From: JBQTII01 sp052388275
Lineage (GTDB): Bacteria > Actinomycetota > Actinomycetes > Sporichthyales > Sporichthyaceae
Assembly (NCBI GenBank): GCA_052388275.1
Contig: JBQTII010000127.1
Location: forward strand, 1-43,072
Length of the DNA stretch: 43,072 nt
Direction of reading: 5' to 3'
Shown here: positions 1 to 8,021 of the stretch, piece by piece
Numbering within the stretch: position 1 is the stretch's first letter
Layout of the letters: the number at the start of each line of letters is the position of its first letter
The notes under the pieces: model-generated
Told to the model about the DNA's origin: nothing
The model's input: the letters and a program-made list of their open reading frames with translations, nothing else
Databases searched by the model: none
Made by a program: the position numbers and the translations under genes

Positions 1-77
1 GGGTCAAGGTCGCCGAACCCGCAGCCCCCCCGTCCCCCGCCTCCCCCGACCCACCCCCCCTCCAGGCTCATGAATGA
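1..77 (+). CDS. grpE: GrpE, C-terminal end (partial)
   Basis: Reading in frame from base 3, the window opens with VKVAEPAAPPSP and ends at TGA 75-77. A hydrophobic 'VKVAEP' followed by a proline-rich tail fits the last strand and disordered end of GrpE, the nucleotide-exchange factor for DnaK. The position directly before dnaJ matches the usual dnaK-grpE-dnaJ-hspR order. Only about 24 residues are visible, so the call rests mainly on context. The last codons (QAHE-stop) lie inside the GCTCAT palindrome of the repeat element at 66-200, so the repeat seems to supply the present C-terminus and stop. Confidence 0.6.
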   Translation, partial: VKVAEPAAPPSPASPDPPPLQAHE

Positions 78-200
78 GCTGCGACGGTACGAATCGGGCA
101 AATCGCGGGCCGAAATGCATCCACGCGTATGAGAGGACCCGCCACGCGTATGGGAGGCCATCCACGCGTAGGAAACAACGTGCGCAGCTCATTCCTGAGC
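66..200. repeat. Palindrome-flanked repeat element upstream of dnaJ
   Basis: An 18-base sequence at 66-83 (itself containing the palindrome GCTCATGAATGAGC) recurs in inverted orientation at 183-200 with one mismatch. Between the ends are about 40 bases ending in GAAATGCATCCA and then three degenerate ~20-nt units beginning CACGCGTA (from about 120, 141 and 162). The same arrangement of palindrome, GCGAC...CGAAA...TCCA block and tandem ATGAGAG units is found at 42854-43072. No coding sequence is seen inside. It overlaps the grpE stop and fills the grpE-dnaJ gap, so it lies in the dnaJ leader. Confidence 0.75.
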
Positions 201-241
201 GCAGTGGCGAGACCGACTAGGAACGGCGAAAGGAGGGCGAG

Positions 242-1423
242 ATGGGCGCGAAGGACTACCTCGACAAGGACCTGTACGCCCTGCTCGGCCTGACCAAGTC
301 CGCGGACGCGGCCGCGATCAAGAAGGCGTACCGCGCGCTGGCGAAGAAGCTGCACCCCGACCAGAACAAGAACAATCCCGAGGCCGAGGACAAGTTCAAG
401 GCCGTCTCGGAGGCGTACGCGATTCTGGGCGACGAGGCTGCCCGCAAGGAGTACGACGAGGGCCGGGCACTGTTCGGGACCGGACCGCGGCGCGGCCCGG
501 GCGGCGGGTCCAACTTCGACTTCGGCGACGTGTTCGGCGGCGGCAGCGGGGGGTTGGGAGACATCCTCGGTGGGATCTTCAACCGCGGCGGGGGCCACGG
601 CGCCCGGCGCGGGGCCGATGTCGAAACCGAGGTCAGCATCGAGTTCGCCGCAGCCGTCGAGGGCGTCACGGTCTCCCTGCGCCTTACCAGCGATGCCGCC
701 TGCCGCGCCTGCGCAGGTACCGGGGCGAAGGCCGGCACCACGCCCCGGGTCTGCGCGAACTGCGAGGGCACCGGGCACTCCAGCCGCAACCTCGGCGGGT
801 TCGCCATGTCCGAACCGTGCCAGGTCTGCCGGGGCCGCGGGCTCGTGGTCGAGAACCCCTGCCCGACCTGCCTGGGCAGCGGACGCGGGCAGAGCTCGCG
901 CACCATGAACACCCGGATCCCGCCCGGTGTCGCCGACGGCCAGCGGATCAGGCTCAAGGGCAAGGGCGCCTCCGGCGAGCGCGGCGGGCCGGCCGGGGAC
1001 CTGCTGGTCACCGTCCATGTCCGACCGCACCCGGTCTTCGGGCGCAAGGGTGAGCACCTGACGCTGACCGCCCCGGTGACCTTCGCCGAGGCGGCCCTCG
1101 GCGCACAGATCAAGGTCCCGACGCTCGGCGGTGCACCGGTCACGCTGCGCCTGGCCCCCGGCACCGCCAATGGGCGCACGATGCGGGTGCGTGGGCGCGG
1201 TGTCGCCCGCAAGGACGGCACCCGTGGTGATCTGCTGGTCGCCGTGGTCGTCGAGGTGCCCCAGTCGCTGTCGGCGAAGGCCCGTGCCGCCTTGGAGTCC
1301 TTCGCGGCGGCCACGGCCGAGCACGATCCCCGCGCTGCCCTGCTGGCGGCGAACGTGGCCCCGACGAGCGCCGCCCCGGGGAGCGCGCCCGCGGACCGCC
1401 AGGCCCCGGCGAGTGAGGAGTAG
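242..1423 (+). CDS. dnaJ: Molecular chaperone DnaJ (Hsp40, type I)
   Basis: This co-chaperone stimulates the DnaK ATPase and delivers unfolded clients in the cytoplasm. The 393-aa product has an N-terminal J domain with HPD at residues 38-40, a Gly/Phe-rich stretch at about 80-120, and four CxxCxGxG zinc-binding repeats with Cys pairs at 154/157, 171/174, 193/196 and 207/210. The client-binding C-terminal domain follows, with an Ala/Pro tail. The length is normal for the family. The ATG start is preceded by AAAGGAGGGCGAG, a strong ribosome site. It probably belongs to a dnaK-grpE-dnaJ-hspR operon, which HspR represses in actinobacteria; the operator upstream of dnaK is outside the window. Confidence 0.97.
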   Translation: MGAKDYLDKDLYALLGLTKSADAAAIKKAYRALAKKLHPDQNKNNPEAEDKFKAVSEAYAILGDEAARKEYDEGRALFGTGPRRGPGGGSNFDFGDVFGGGSGGLGDILGGIFNRGGGHGARRGADVETEVSIEFAAAVEGVTVSLRLTSDAACRACAGTGAKAGTTPRVCANCEGTGHSSRNLGGFAMSEPCQVCRGRGLVVENPCPTCLGSGRGQSSRTMNTRIPPGVADGQRIRLKGKGASGERGGPAGDLLVTVHVRPHPVFGRKGEHLTLTAPVTFAEAALGAQIKVPTLGGAPVTLRLAPGTANGRTMRVRGRGVARKDGTRGDLLVAVVVEVPQSLSAKARAALESFAAATAEHDPRAALLAANVAPTSAAPGSAPADRQAPASEE

Positions 1424-1428
1424 CGGTG

Positions 1429-1893
1429 ATGAGCGAGTTCGACGACGCGGGCGTCTACGTCATCTCCATCGCGGCCCAGCTCTCCGGGCTGCACGCCCAG
1501 ACGCTGCGCCAGTACGACCGGCTCGGTCTGGTCTCCCCCGGGCGCTCGACGGGGCGCGGTCGGCGCTATTCCGTTCGCGACATCGCCAGGCTGCGGGAGG
1601 TCGCGCGGCTTTCCCAGCAGGAGGGCGTCAACCTGGCCGGAATCAAACGGATTCTGGAGTTGGAGAACGCCAACGACGCCCTGCGCGCCCGCCTGGCCGA
1701 GGCCGAGGCCGAGGTCGCCTACCTCGCTGCTGCCCTGCACGAGCACCGCTCGCGCCCGGGCTCGGAGGCCTACCGCCGGGTGAACCTGCCCGCGGTGTAT
1801 GAGCCAGGCCCCGGCACCGCCGTCGTCGTCTGGAGCCCCGGACCCCGCCCACGCCCCCCACGCCCCCCACGCCCCCCACGCCCCCCACGCTGA
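1429..1893 (+). CDS. hspR: Heat-shock repressor HspR (MerR family)
   Basis: This is a MerR-type winged-helix repressor that represses the dnaK operon and often clpB in actinobacteria, using DnaK as corepressor. The sequence shows YVISIAAQLSG, then QTLRQYDRLGLVSPGRSTGR and RRYSVRDIARL, the classic MerR/HspR DNA-binding core, followed by a helical region at about 78-108. Six bases separate it from the dnaJ stop. ATG 1429 lies behind GAGGAGTAGCGGTG; GTG 1426 is a possible alternative. The C-terminus is odd: the last ~14 residues are repeated Arg-Pro-Pro encoded by a 9-bp minisatellite. No clear HAIR inverted repeat is visible within the window. Confidence 0.95.
   Translation: MSEFDDAGVYVISIAAQLSGLHAQTLRQYDRLGLVSPGRSTGRGRRYSVRDIARLREVARLSQQEGVNLAGIKRILELENANDALRARLAEAEAEVAYLAAALHEHRSRPGSEAYRRVNLPAVYEPGPGTAVVVWSPGPRPRPPRPPRPPRPPR
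1851..1890 (+). repeat. 9-bp minisatellite in the 3' end of hspR
   Basis: Four and a half head-to-tail copies of ACGCCCCCC encode the (RPP)n tail of HspR. Perfect tandem copies of this sort are prone to slippage, so the copy number probably differs between strains. Each unit is three codons, so changes in copy number would keep the frame. Confidence 0.9.
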
Positions 1894-1896
1894 TCC

Positions 1897-1946
1897 GTTG
1901 CGTCCGAAGAAGTGGCTGCTATAGCGACCAGTTGCTCGGACGCAAC
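1897..1946. repeat. REP-like palindrome copy 1 (type A), hspR-clpB gap
   Basis: Perfect 11-bp outer arms GTTGCGTCCGA and TCGGACGCAAC enclose a core with the 8-bp palindrome GCTATAGC flanked by TGG and CCA. It begins 4 bases after the hspR stop. Related copies lie at 31586-31627 and 35893-35934, and a variant type at 36641-36683 and 36725-36767. There is no U-tract, so it does not look like a simple intrinsic terminator. It occupies most of the clpB leader. Confidence 0.85.
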
Positions 1947-1966
1947 CTCGAGGGAGACCCCACATC

Positions 1967-4129
1967 ATGACCGCCACCGCGGATCCCGAGAACACCTTGG
2001 CGGCGCTGGAGAAGTACGGCGTCGACCTCACCGCCCTGGCCCGGGACGGCAGGCTCGATCCGGTCATCGGCCGCGACGCCGAGATCCGCCGCGTCGTGCA
2101 GGTCCTCTCGCGCCGCACCAAGAACAACCCGGTGCTGATCGGTGAACCAGGTGTGGGCAAGACCGCCGTCGTCGAAGGGTTGGCCCGGCGCATCGTGGAG
2201 GGCGACGTGCCGGAGTCGCTGCGCGACAAGCGCCTGATCTCCCTGGACCTGTCCGCGATGGTCGCCGGCGCGAAGTACCGCGGCGAGTTCGAGGAGCGAC
2301 TTAAGACCGTGCTCAAGGAGATCTCCGATTCCGACGGGCAGGTCGTCACCTTTATCGACGAGTTGCACACGGTGGTCGGCGCCGGGGCGCCGGAGGGGTC
2401 GATGGACGCCGGGAACATGCTCAAGCCGATGCTCGCCCGCGGCGAGCTGCGCCTTGTCGGTGCCACGACCTTGGATGAGTACCGCGAGCGCATCGAGAAG
2501 GATCCGGCCCTGGAACGACGCTTTGCGCAGGTGCTCGTGGGCGAGCCCAGCGTCGAGGACACGGTGGCGATCCTGCGCGGGCTCAAGGAGCGCTACGAAG
2601 CGCACCACAAGGTCTCGATCGCCGACTCCGCGCTGGTCGCCGCTGCCATGCTGTCCGACCGCTACATCTCCGCACGTTTCCTGCCGGACAAGGCGATCGA
2701 CCTGGTTGACGAGGCGGCCTCCCGGCTGCGAATGGAGATCGACTCCTCACCGGTCGAGATCGACGAACTGCGCCGAGCCGTCGACCGCTTGAAGATGGAG
2801 GAGATGGCGCTGGCCCGGGAGGCCGACGCGGCCTCGGTCGAGCGCTTGCACCGGCTCTGCAAAGATCTGATGGAACGTCAGGAATCACTGGATGCGCTGA
2901 ACGCACGGTGGGAGCGGGAGAAGTCCGGTCTGAACCGGGTCGGCGAACTGCGCCAGCGATTGGACGAGGCGCGCATCGCGGCCGAGCGCTACCAGCGCGA
3001 CGGAGACCTCGAGCACGCCTCCCGGCTGCTCTACGCCGACATCCCCGCTCTCGAGCGAGAGATCGCCGAGGACTCCGCTGCCGAGCCGGCAGATCGCGGA
3101 ACGGTCATGGTCGCCGACGAGGTCACCGCAGAGGACATCGCCGGCGTGGTCGGGGCCTGGACCGGTATCCCCGTGGGCCGTCTGCTGGAGGGCGAGTCGG
3201 CCAAGTTATTGCGGATGGAGGACGAGCTGGGCAGGCGCCTGATCGGCCAGCTCGACGCCGTGCGGGCTGTCTCCGACGCGGTGCGCCGCTCGCGCGCCGG
3301 TATCGCGGATCCGGACCGCCCGACCGGGTCGTTCCTGTTCCTCGGGCCCACCGGGGTCGGCAAGACCGAGCTCGCCAAGGCGCTCGCGGACTTCCTGTTC
3401 GATGACGAACAGGCGATGGTGCGCATCGACATGAGCGAGTATGGCGAGAAGCACTCCGTCGCCCGCCTCCTTGGGGCCCCGCCCGGATACATCGGCTACG
3501 AAGAAGGCGGGCAGCTCACAGAGGCCGTGCGACGGCGCCCCTACACCGTCGTCCTTCTCGATGAGGTCGAGAAGGCCCACCCGGAGGTGTTCGATGTCCT
3601 GTTGCAGGTCCTCGACGAGGGTCGTCTGACGGATGGTCAGGGTCGCACCGTGGACTTCCGCAACACAATCCTGGTCCTGACGTCCAATCTCGGTTCCGCG
3701 TTCCTGCTCGATCCCACGATGGACGACGCCACGCGCTCGGACGCGGTCATGGCCGCGGTGCGCGCGAGCTTCAAGCCCGAGTTCGTCAACCGCCTCGATG
3801 ACGTCGTGGTGTTCAAGGCCCTGGACACCGCGGCCCTGGCCGAGATCGTGAACCTCCAGGTGGCGCGCCTGGCCGCGCGTCTCGCCGAGCGCCGGATCGG
3901 CCTCGAGGTCAGCCCGGCCGCTGCCCAGTGGCTCGCGCTGGCCGGCTACGACCCGGTGTTCGGCGCCCGCCCGCTGCGGCGCCTGATCCAGACCGCGATC
4001 GGCGACCAGCTCGCCCGACTGGTTCTGGCCGGCAAGGTCACCGGCGGCGACATCGTCGCCGTCGACCTCACCCAGGCCAGGGACGCGCTAGACCTCAAGG
4101 TGACCGAAAGCCGGGTCGATCAGGTGTGA
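1967..4129 (+). CDS. clpB: Disaggregase ClpB lacking the N-terminal domain
   Basis: This Hsp100 AAA+ unfoldase works with DnaK/DnaJ to rescue aggregates. In the 720-aa product the first AAA module begins almost at once (EKYGVDLTALARDGRLDPVI at about 15-34). Walker A GEPGVGKT is at 59-66, with Walker B near FIDELH. A complete ~120-aa coiled-coil middle domain spans about 245-368. The second Walker A GPTGVGKT is at about 460-467 with LLDEVEKAH near 530, followed by the C-terminal D2 small domain. Family members are usually ~850 aa; the ~140-residue Clp_N region is absent, and REP-like copy 1 lies directly upstream in its place. The start has GAGGGAGA 11 bases upstream. The middle domain favours ClpB over ClpC or ClpA. 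Confidence 0.95.
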   Translation: MTATADPENTLAALEKYGVDLTALARDGRLDPVIGRDAEIRRVVQVLSRRTKNNPVLIGEPGVGKTAVVEGLARRIVEGDVPESLRDKRLISLDLSAMVAGAKYRGEFEERLKTVLKEISDSDGQVVTFIDELHTVVGAGAPEGSMDAGNMLKPMLARGELRLVGATTLDEYRERIEKDPALERRFAQVLVGEPSVEDTVAILRGLKERYEAHHKVSIADSALVAAAMLSDRYISARFLPDKAIDLVDEAASRLRMEIDSSPVEIDELRRAVDRLKMEEMALAREADAASVERLHRLCKDLMERQESLDALNARWEREKSGLNRVGELRQRLDEARIAAERYQRDGDLEHASRLLYADIPALEREIAEDSAAEPADRGTVMVADEVTAEDIAGVVGAWTGIPVGRLLEGESAKLLRMEDELGRRLIGQLDAVRAVSDAVRRSRAGIADPDRPTGSFLFLGPTGVGKTELAKALADFLFDDEQAMVRIDMSEYGEKHSVARLLGAPPGYIGYEEGGQLTEAVRRRPYTVVLLDEVEKAHPEVFDVLLQVLDEGRLTDGQGRTVDFRNTILVLTSNLGSAFLLDPTMDDATRSDAVMAAVRASFKPEFVNRLDDVVVFKALDTAALAEIVNLQVARLAARLAERRIGLEVSPAAAQWLALAGYDPVFGARPLRRLIQTAIGDQLARLVLAGKVTGGDIVAVDLTQARDALDLKVTESRVDQV

Positions 4130-4159
4130 CGAGGCCGAATCGGGGTCGTTAACTTCCTT

Positions 4160-5062
4160 ATGAGAGCGCGAAGTGGGCCAGCCCTGGTGGGCGCGCTGCT
4201 GCTCGCGGCCGGGTGTTCGGGTGACGGGGATCGCCTCGCCGCGGACTTCGCGCCGGGGGATCGCGCGGTGGAAGTCGCGGCGGCCGAGCCGCCCTTGCGC
4301 GGGACGAGCTGGCAGCTGGAAACGATCCGCACCGCGACCGGCATCCTGTCCGCCCGCCCCGATCTGGACATCACCCTTCGCCTTGACGAGCAGGGCAACT
4401 TCCTCATCCGGGGCTGCAACACCATCGCCGGCCCCGCGCGCCAGAGCGGATCAGCACTCTGGCTTGACGGCGGAACCACGACGGATTGGACATGCTCGGG
4501 GGAGGTGGCCACCTCGGTCGACGCGCTGCTGGGAGATTTCGCCCACGGCGCACGGGACTGGGAGATCCGAGACGCGCACCTGGTCCTGACGGCGCCGGAG
4601 CGGTCGACCGCATTGACCTTCCGGGTCGTGGAGGACGCCCCGCCGCCGATCGACACCGTCGAACTGGGAGAGCTGGGGGCCGGGTCGTTGCGCTGTCGTC
4701 CGATCGTCGGGAACACCGCGCACGGGCTGCGGCTGTGGGTGCTGACCCCCACCCGAGTGGGCGGGCCGTGGCGACTGATCCCGACCGGCCCAGCGGCCCC
4801 GGGAGAACCGCCCATCCTGTCGCTGCGCCTGGAGAATCGCGCCGCCGGGCGCTCGTGCGTGGCCGGTCTGGCGCCGCCGGGCACCACCTCGGTCACCTAC
4901 CGCCCGGACCCGCGCACGGCCGCAATCGAGGTGCCCGTGCACCAGGTTCCGGGAACGAGCTGGATCGCCTACGCCGCCATCGTGGAGCGGCGCGACACGG
5001 GCGCCCTCACGGCACTCGACGCCGAGGGTCGCAAGTTGATCGCCTGGCCCACCCACCGCTGA
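4160..5062 (+). CDS. META-domain lipoprotein
   Basis: The 300-aa protein is predicted to be exported: the N-terminus MRARSGPALVGALLLAAGC ends in a lipobox (LAAG-Cys19), so it is probably anchored to the outer face of the membrane. Residues ~45-150 carry a META/HslJ-like domain: LRGTSWQLETI, LRLDEQGNFLIRGCNTIAG, a second Cys in DWTCSG, and LVLTAPERSTALTF. The second half (about 160-300) is a separate beta-rich domain I cannot place. The ATG follows clpB after 30 bases with a poor ribosome site, so read-through or a slightly different start is possible. META proteins in other bacteria have been linked to stress tolerance; the role here is unknown. Confidence 0.8.
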   Translation: MRARSGPALVGALLLAAGCSGDGDRLAADFAPGDRAVEVAAAEPPLRGTSWQLETIRTATGILSARPDLDITLRLDEQGNFLIRGCNTIAGPARQSGSALWLDGGTTTDWTCSGEVATSVDALLGDFAHGARDWEIRDAHLVLTAPERSTALTFRVVEDAPPPIDTVELGELGAGSLRCRPIVGNTAHGLRLWVLTPTRVGGPWRLIPTGPAAPGEPPILSLRLENRAAGRSCVAGLAPPGTTSVTYRPDPRTAAIEVPVHQVPGTSWIAYAAIVERRDTGALTALDAEGRKLIAWPTHR

Positions 5063-5088
5063 CGGCAGCACCCGTGATGGGGGTGGAC

Positions 5089-5637
5089 TCACTCCGCGTG
5101 CGCGTCCACCCATTCGCGCCAGGAGCCATCCCAGTTCGGCGCATCGCACGGACGCAGGATCGTCTTGGCCAGCACGCGCACCCGCACCTGGTTGCCGCGT
5201 AGGGCGAAGGTGTCGCTCGCGGGGATGTTCGGGTTGAGGTACTCGGCCAGCGGCGCGACCTCCGGCGCCTGGACGGGGTCGGGTTCGGGGTCACCCGACC
5301 ACTTGTCCCACTCACACCCGGTCAGGGCATGCAGGACCTCGGCGTGCAGTGCAGCGCGCAGCGGAGCCGGGAGGTCATTGCCACGCTCGGCGCGATGCCG
5401 GCGCCCATCACGCACGACGCAAGCCTCCGCGTCGCAGCGCGGGGAGCAATACGCGCTCACGCGCTTGGCGGGAAAACGTCCGGCGCAGTTCGCGCATTCG
5501 TAGCTGGTCGGGCGAACCAGCGTCAGCACCGCACCGGTCCGGGTGCCGGCCGCGCCCTCGTGGTCGGCCTCCAGCGTTCCAGGGGCCGGCAGCGCCGTCA
5601 GGGGAACGCGTCCGGGCGTGGTGATTCGCCGGTTCGT
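5089..5637 (-). CDS. Hypothetical protein with CxxC...CxxxC zinc-ribbon-like motif
   Basis: No family was recognised. With the start at MTNRRITTPG the product is 182 aa; an upstream ATG at 5670 would add 11 residues. A short metal-binding-like module, YECANC followed ~14 residues later by YCSPRC, lies at about 45-65 and resembles small zinc ribbons found in many phage and actinobacterial proteins. The rest is charged, with no signal peptide or membrane segment, and ends in a conserved-looking GNQVRVRVLAKTILR and NWDGSWREWV. It is convergent with the META lipoprotein, 26 bases away. Probably cytoplasmic and possibly nucleic-acid binding (inference). Confidence 0.6.
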   Translation of the reverse strand, partial: TNRRITTPGRVPLTALPAPGTLEADHEGAAGTRTGAVLTLVRPTSYECANCAGRFPAKRVSAYCSPRCDAEACVVRDGRRHRAERGNDLPAPLRAALHAEVLHALTGCEWDKWSGDPEPDPVQAPEVAPLAEYLNPNIPASDTFALRGNQVRVRVLAKTILRPCDAPNWDGSWREWVDAHAE

Positions 5638-5785
5638 CATGGGCGCCAGTATGAGCGCGCTAGCAGGCATCGAGTCCAGGTTTGACCCGATCCAGACCCA
5701 TTCCCGGTGCTTGACCGGCGTCCCAGCCTTACCGAAGCGCTAGGAACCGCATTCCCGGCCTGTGTCCGGCACCGACTGGGCGAAC

Positions 5786-7168
5786 TCAGCGCCGGATGAA
5801 CACGTCGCTGGACCGGTTGCGATCCTTCGCCACCAGATCGGGAGCCTCCGAGACGTACGCAATGGCCGAACCGTCCGCGCTGATCGCCGGCTGGACGCTG
5901 ACTCCGCGCGCCCCGGCGCCCCGCGCGGAGAGCGCCACGCGGGTCGTCGTGGCCGCGGCGCGGTCCCGGATCAACACCTCGCGCAGGCGATTGGCGTCTC
6001 CCTCGACGAGCAGGTCGGAGTTGGCCACGAACACGACGAGGTTTCCGTCACCGCTGATCGCGGAGGCATAGCTCTCCGAATCGCCTTGCGTCCCCATGGA
6101 CGAGACGCTCACCAGCTCGGTCTTTCCCGTGCGGCGATCGTGGGCGAACACGTCGCCCACAAAGTTGTCGTCGCCGACGTCGAGGACCCCGTCGGGGTTG
6201 AGCAGGAACTTCGGCACAGCTTGGTTCGTCGGGTCGAGGCCGGTCAGGTTCTCCGCCTCGGAGGAGAACGACACGACGTTCCCGTCATCGGAGAGCGCAG
6301 GTTCGCGGCTGGGCCCGTTGGACTCCCCGCCGAGCGAGGTGAGGGACACCCGCGCGGTCACGGCGGTGACCCGGTCGCGGACGAACACGTCATCGACGCG
6401 GTTCACATCGCCCAGGACCAGGTTCGACGCCGCGGAGGTGAACGCGATGAGGTTGCCGTCGCGGCTCAGGCTGATCTCCCCGCTCCCCCCGGCAGCGCTA
6501 CCGCCGGTGACTGAACGGCTCACCCAGTCCAGGGCGGTGGTGCGCAGGTCGCGGGCATAGATGTCGGTGATCGGCCCCCCGCCCACCCGCAGGTTCGTCG
6601 CCTTGGACTCGAAGGCGACCACGTGGCCGTCGCCGCTGATCACCGCGAACCCGCTCGGGCCGTCGGCCTCGGCGCCGTCGGGGGTCAGCGAAACCCGCGT
6701 CGTGCTGGCCTTGATCCGATCGTGCACGAACACGTCGCCGTCGCGGTTTCGATCACCTGCCACCAGGTTCGAGGCGAAGGAATCGAAGGCAATGAAGCGC
6801 CCGTCGTCGCTGATCGAGGGGTTGAACGATCCGGCGTTGCCCTGCCGACCTTCGCTGCTCACGCTGATCCGGGTGGTCCGCCGGGTCCGGGTGTCGTGCA
6901 GGAACACATCGCGCAGGTGGTTGGTGTCCCCGGCGACCAGGTTCGAGGCGTCGGAGGAGAAGGCCACCCAGCGCCCATCCGAGGAGATCGACGGGTTCTG
7001 GCTCTCGTCGTTTGCCTCCCGGGCGTCGAGGCCGGTGCTCACCCGCAGCGTCCCCGCGTCCGCTGCGCGGGCGCCGGCGACCGGCATTCCCATCGTGAGT
7101 GCCACCGCGAGCATCGCGGTCAGCGAGGCTCGCATCACGTCGCGGCCGGCCAGGTGTGCGTTGCCCAT
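5786..7168 (-). CDS. Secreted PD40/TolB-like beta-propeller protein
   Basis: The 460-aa exported protein is built almost wholly of repeated ~60-residue PD40/WD40-like units: each has 'SxDGRWVAFSS', 'ASNLVAGDTN', 'DVFLHD' and 'TTRISVS'-type segments, and about seven units are visible. This predicts a beta-propeller as in the TolB C-terminal domain. The N-terminus from ATG 7168 contains a signal peptide (MRASLTAMLAVALTMGMPVA, cleavage near ARA-AD); ATG 7135 is an alternative start giving a more compact signal. It is divergent from the SDR gene, with 37 bases between starts. The ligand is unknown; it does not look like an enzyme. Paralogous unit architecture suggests expansion by internal duplication. 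Confidence 0.8.
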   Translation of the reverse strand: MGNAHLAGRDVMRASLTAMLAVALTMGMPVAGARAADAGTLRVSTGLDAREANDESQNPSISSDGRWVAFSSDASNLVAGDTNHLRDVFLHDTRTRRTTRISVSSEGRQGNAGSFNPSISDDGRFIAFDSFASNLVAGDRNRDGDVFVHDRIKASTTRVSLTPDGAEADGPSGFAVISGDGHVVAFESKATNLRVGGGPITDIYARDLRTTALDWVSRSVTGGSAAGGSGEISLSRDGNLIAFTSAASNLVLGDVNRVDDVFVRDRVTAVTARVSLTSLGGESNGPSREPALSDDGNVVSFSSEAENLTGLDPTNQAVPKFLLNPDGVLDVGDDNFVGDVFAHDRRTGKTELVSVSSMGTQGDSESYASAISGDGNLVVFVANSDLLVEGDANRLREVLIRDRAAATTTRVALSARGAGARGVSVQPAISADGSAIAYVSEAPDLVAKDRNRSSDVFIRR

Positions 7169-7205
7169 CCCAGCAGGGTAAGACCAGCCCGGTAAGGTCG
7201 CCGCC

Positions 7206-8021
7206 ATGCCGACCGCGCTGATCACCGGCCCGACCTCGGGCATCGGCAACGTGTTCGCCCACCGGCTCGCGGGGGCCGGATGGGACCTCGTGCTGGTGGC
7301 CCGGGACTCCGAACGACTTCCTCGGGTCGCGAACGACCTGCGCACGGTCTATGGCCGTGAGGTCGAGGTACTGCCCGCCGATCTGGCCGACGCCGGCGCC
7401 CGGGCCCTGGTTGCGCAGCGGCTCGCGCAGCACGAGCGCCCCGTCGACCTGCTGATCAACAACGCGGGCTACGCGCTGGGGCACCGTTTCCTCGACCACG
7501 ACTTCGCGGCCGAGGACGAGTCGCTGGCCGTGCTCGTGCGGGCCGTCATGCAGCTCTCCCACGCCGCCGCCAACGCGATGCGCGAGCGCGGGCACGGCGC
7601 GATCATCAACGTTTCCTCGGTGGCCGGTTTCCTGCCGCGTGGTTCCTATGCGGCCGCCAAGGCGTGGGTCACCAGCTTCAGCCGGTCCCTGGCCGGCGAG
7701 CTCGCGGGCAGTGGTGTGCGCGTTGTCGCCACCTGTCCCGGTTTCACCCGCACCGAGTTCCACGCGCGCGGCGGCTTCAACACCGACGAGATCCCCGATT
7801 TCCTGTGGCTGTCGGCCGAACACGTCGTCGACGATGCACTTGACGCGCTGCGCAAGGGCAAGGTCGTCACGATTCCGGGGCTGCAGTGGAAGGCGATCGT
7901 CGCCGCCGCGCGGTACCTGCCGGTGGGCGCGATCGGGATGGCGACCCGTCAGATCGGACGCCGGGTGCCTGCACCCGACGCGTCAGCGGACCACAGTTCC
8001 ACCCGAGAGGACACCACATGA
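7206..8021 (+). CDS. Short-chain dehydrogenase/reductase (SDR)
   Basis: Classical SDR oxidoreductase of 271 aa. The cofactor motif TGPTSGIG lies at 8-15, the acidic/basic dinucleotide-discriminating stretch VARDSERL at about 31-38 (suggesting NADP(H)), NNAG at 85-88, and the catalytic Ser137/138, Tyr148, Lys152 set within INVSSVAG...YAAAK. The post-catalytic CPGFTRTEF segment is also present. The substrate cannot be told. The stop overlaps the next gene's start by ATGA, indicating translational coupling with the FKBP isomerase. Confidence 0.9.
   Translation: MPTALITGPTSGIGNVFAHRLAGAGWDLVLVARDSERLPRVANDLRTVYGREVEVLPADLADAGARALVAQRLAQHERPVDLLINNAGYALGHRFLDHDFAAEDESLAVLVRAVMQLSHAAANAMRERGHGAIINVSSVAGFLPRGSYAAAKAWVTSFSRSLAGELAGSGVRVVATCPGFTRTEFHARGGFNTDEIPDFLWLSAEHVVDDALDALRKGKVVTIPGLQWKAIVAAARYLPVGAIGMATRQIGRRVPAPDASADHSSTREDTT

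Noticed and set aside
1893..1966. HspR operator (HAIR-type CTTGAGT-N7-ACTCAAG) before clpB
   Set aside because: The palindrome there is the REP-like family, found also at purine genes; no HAIR half-sites are visible.
68..2586. Long minus-strand open frames (up to 776 codons) across dnaJ, hspR and clpB
   Set aside because: They are antisense to clear genes, rich in Arg/Pro/Ala without domains, and follow from the strong GC bias at third positions. The same holds for the long antisense frames over fadD, clpB, aldolase, MMPL, purA and purL.
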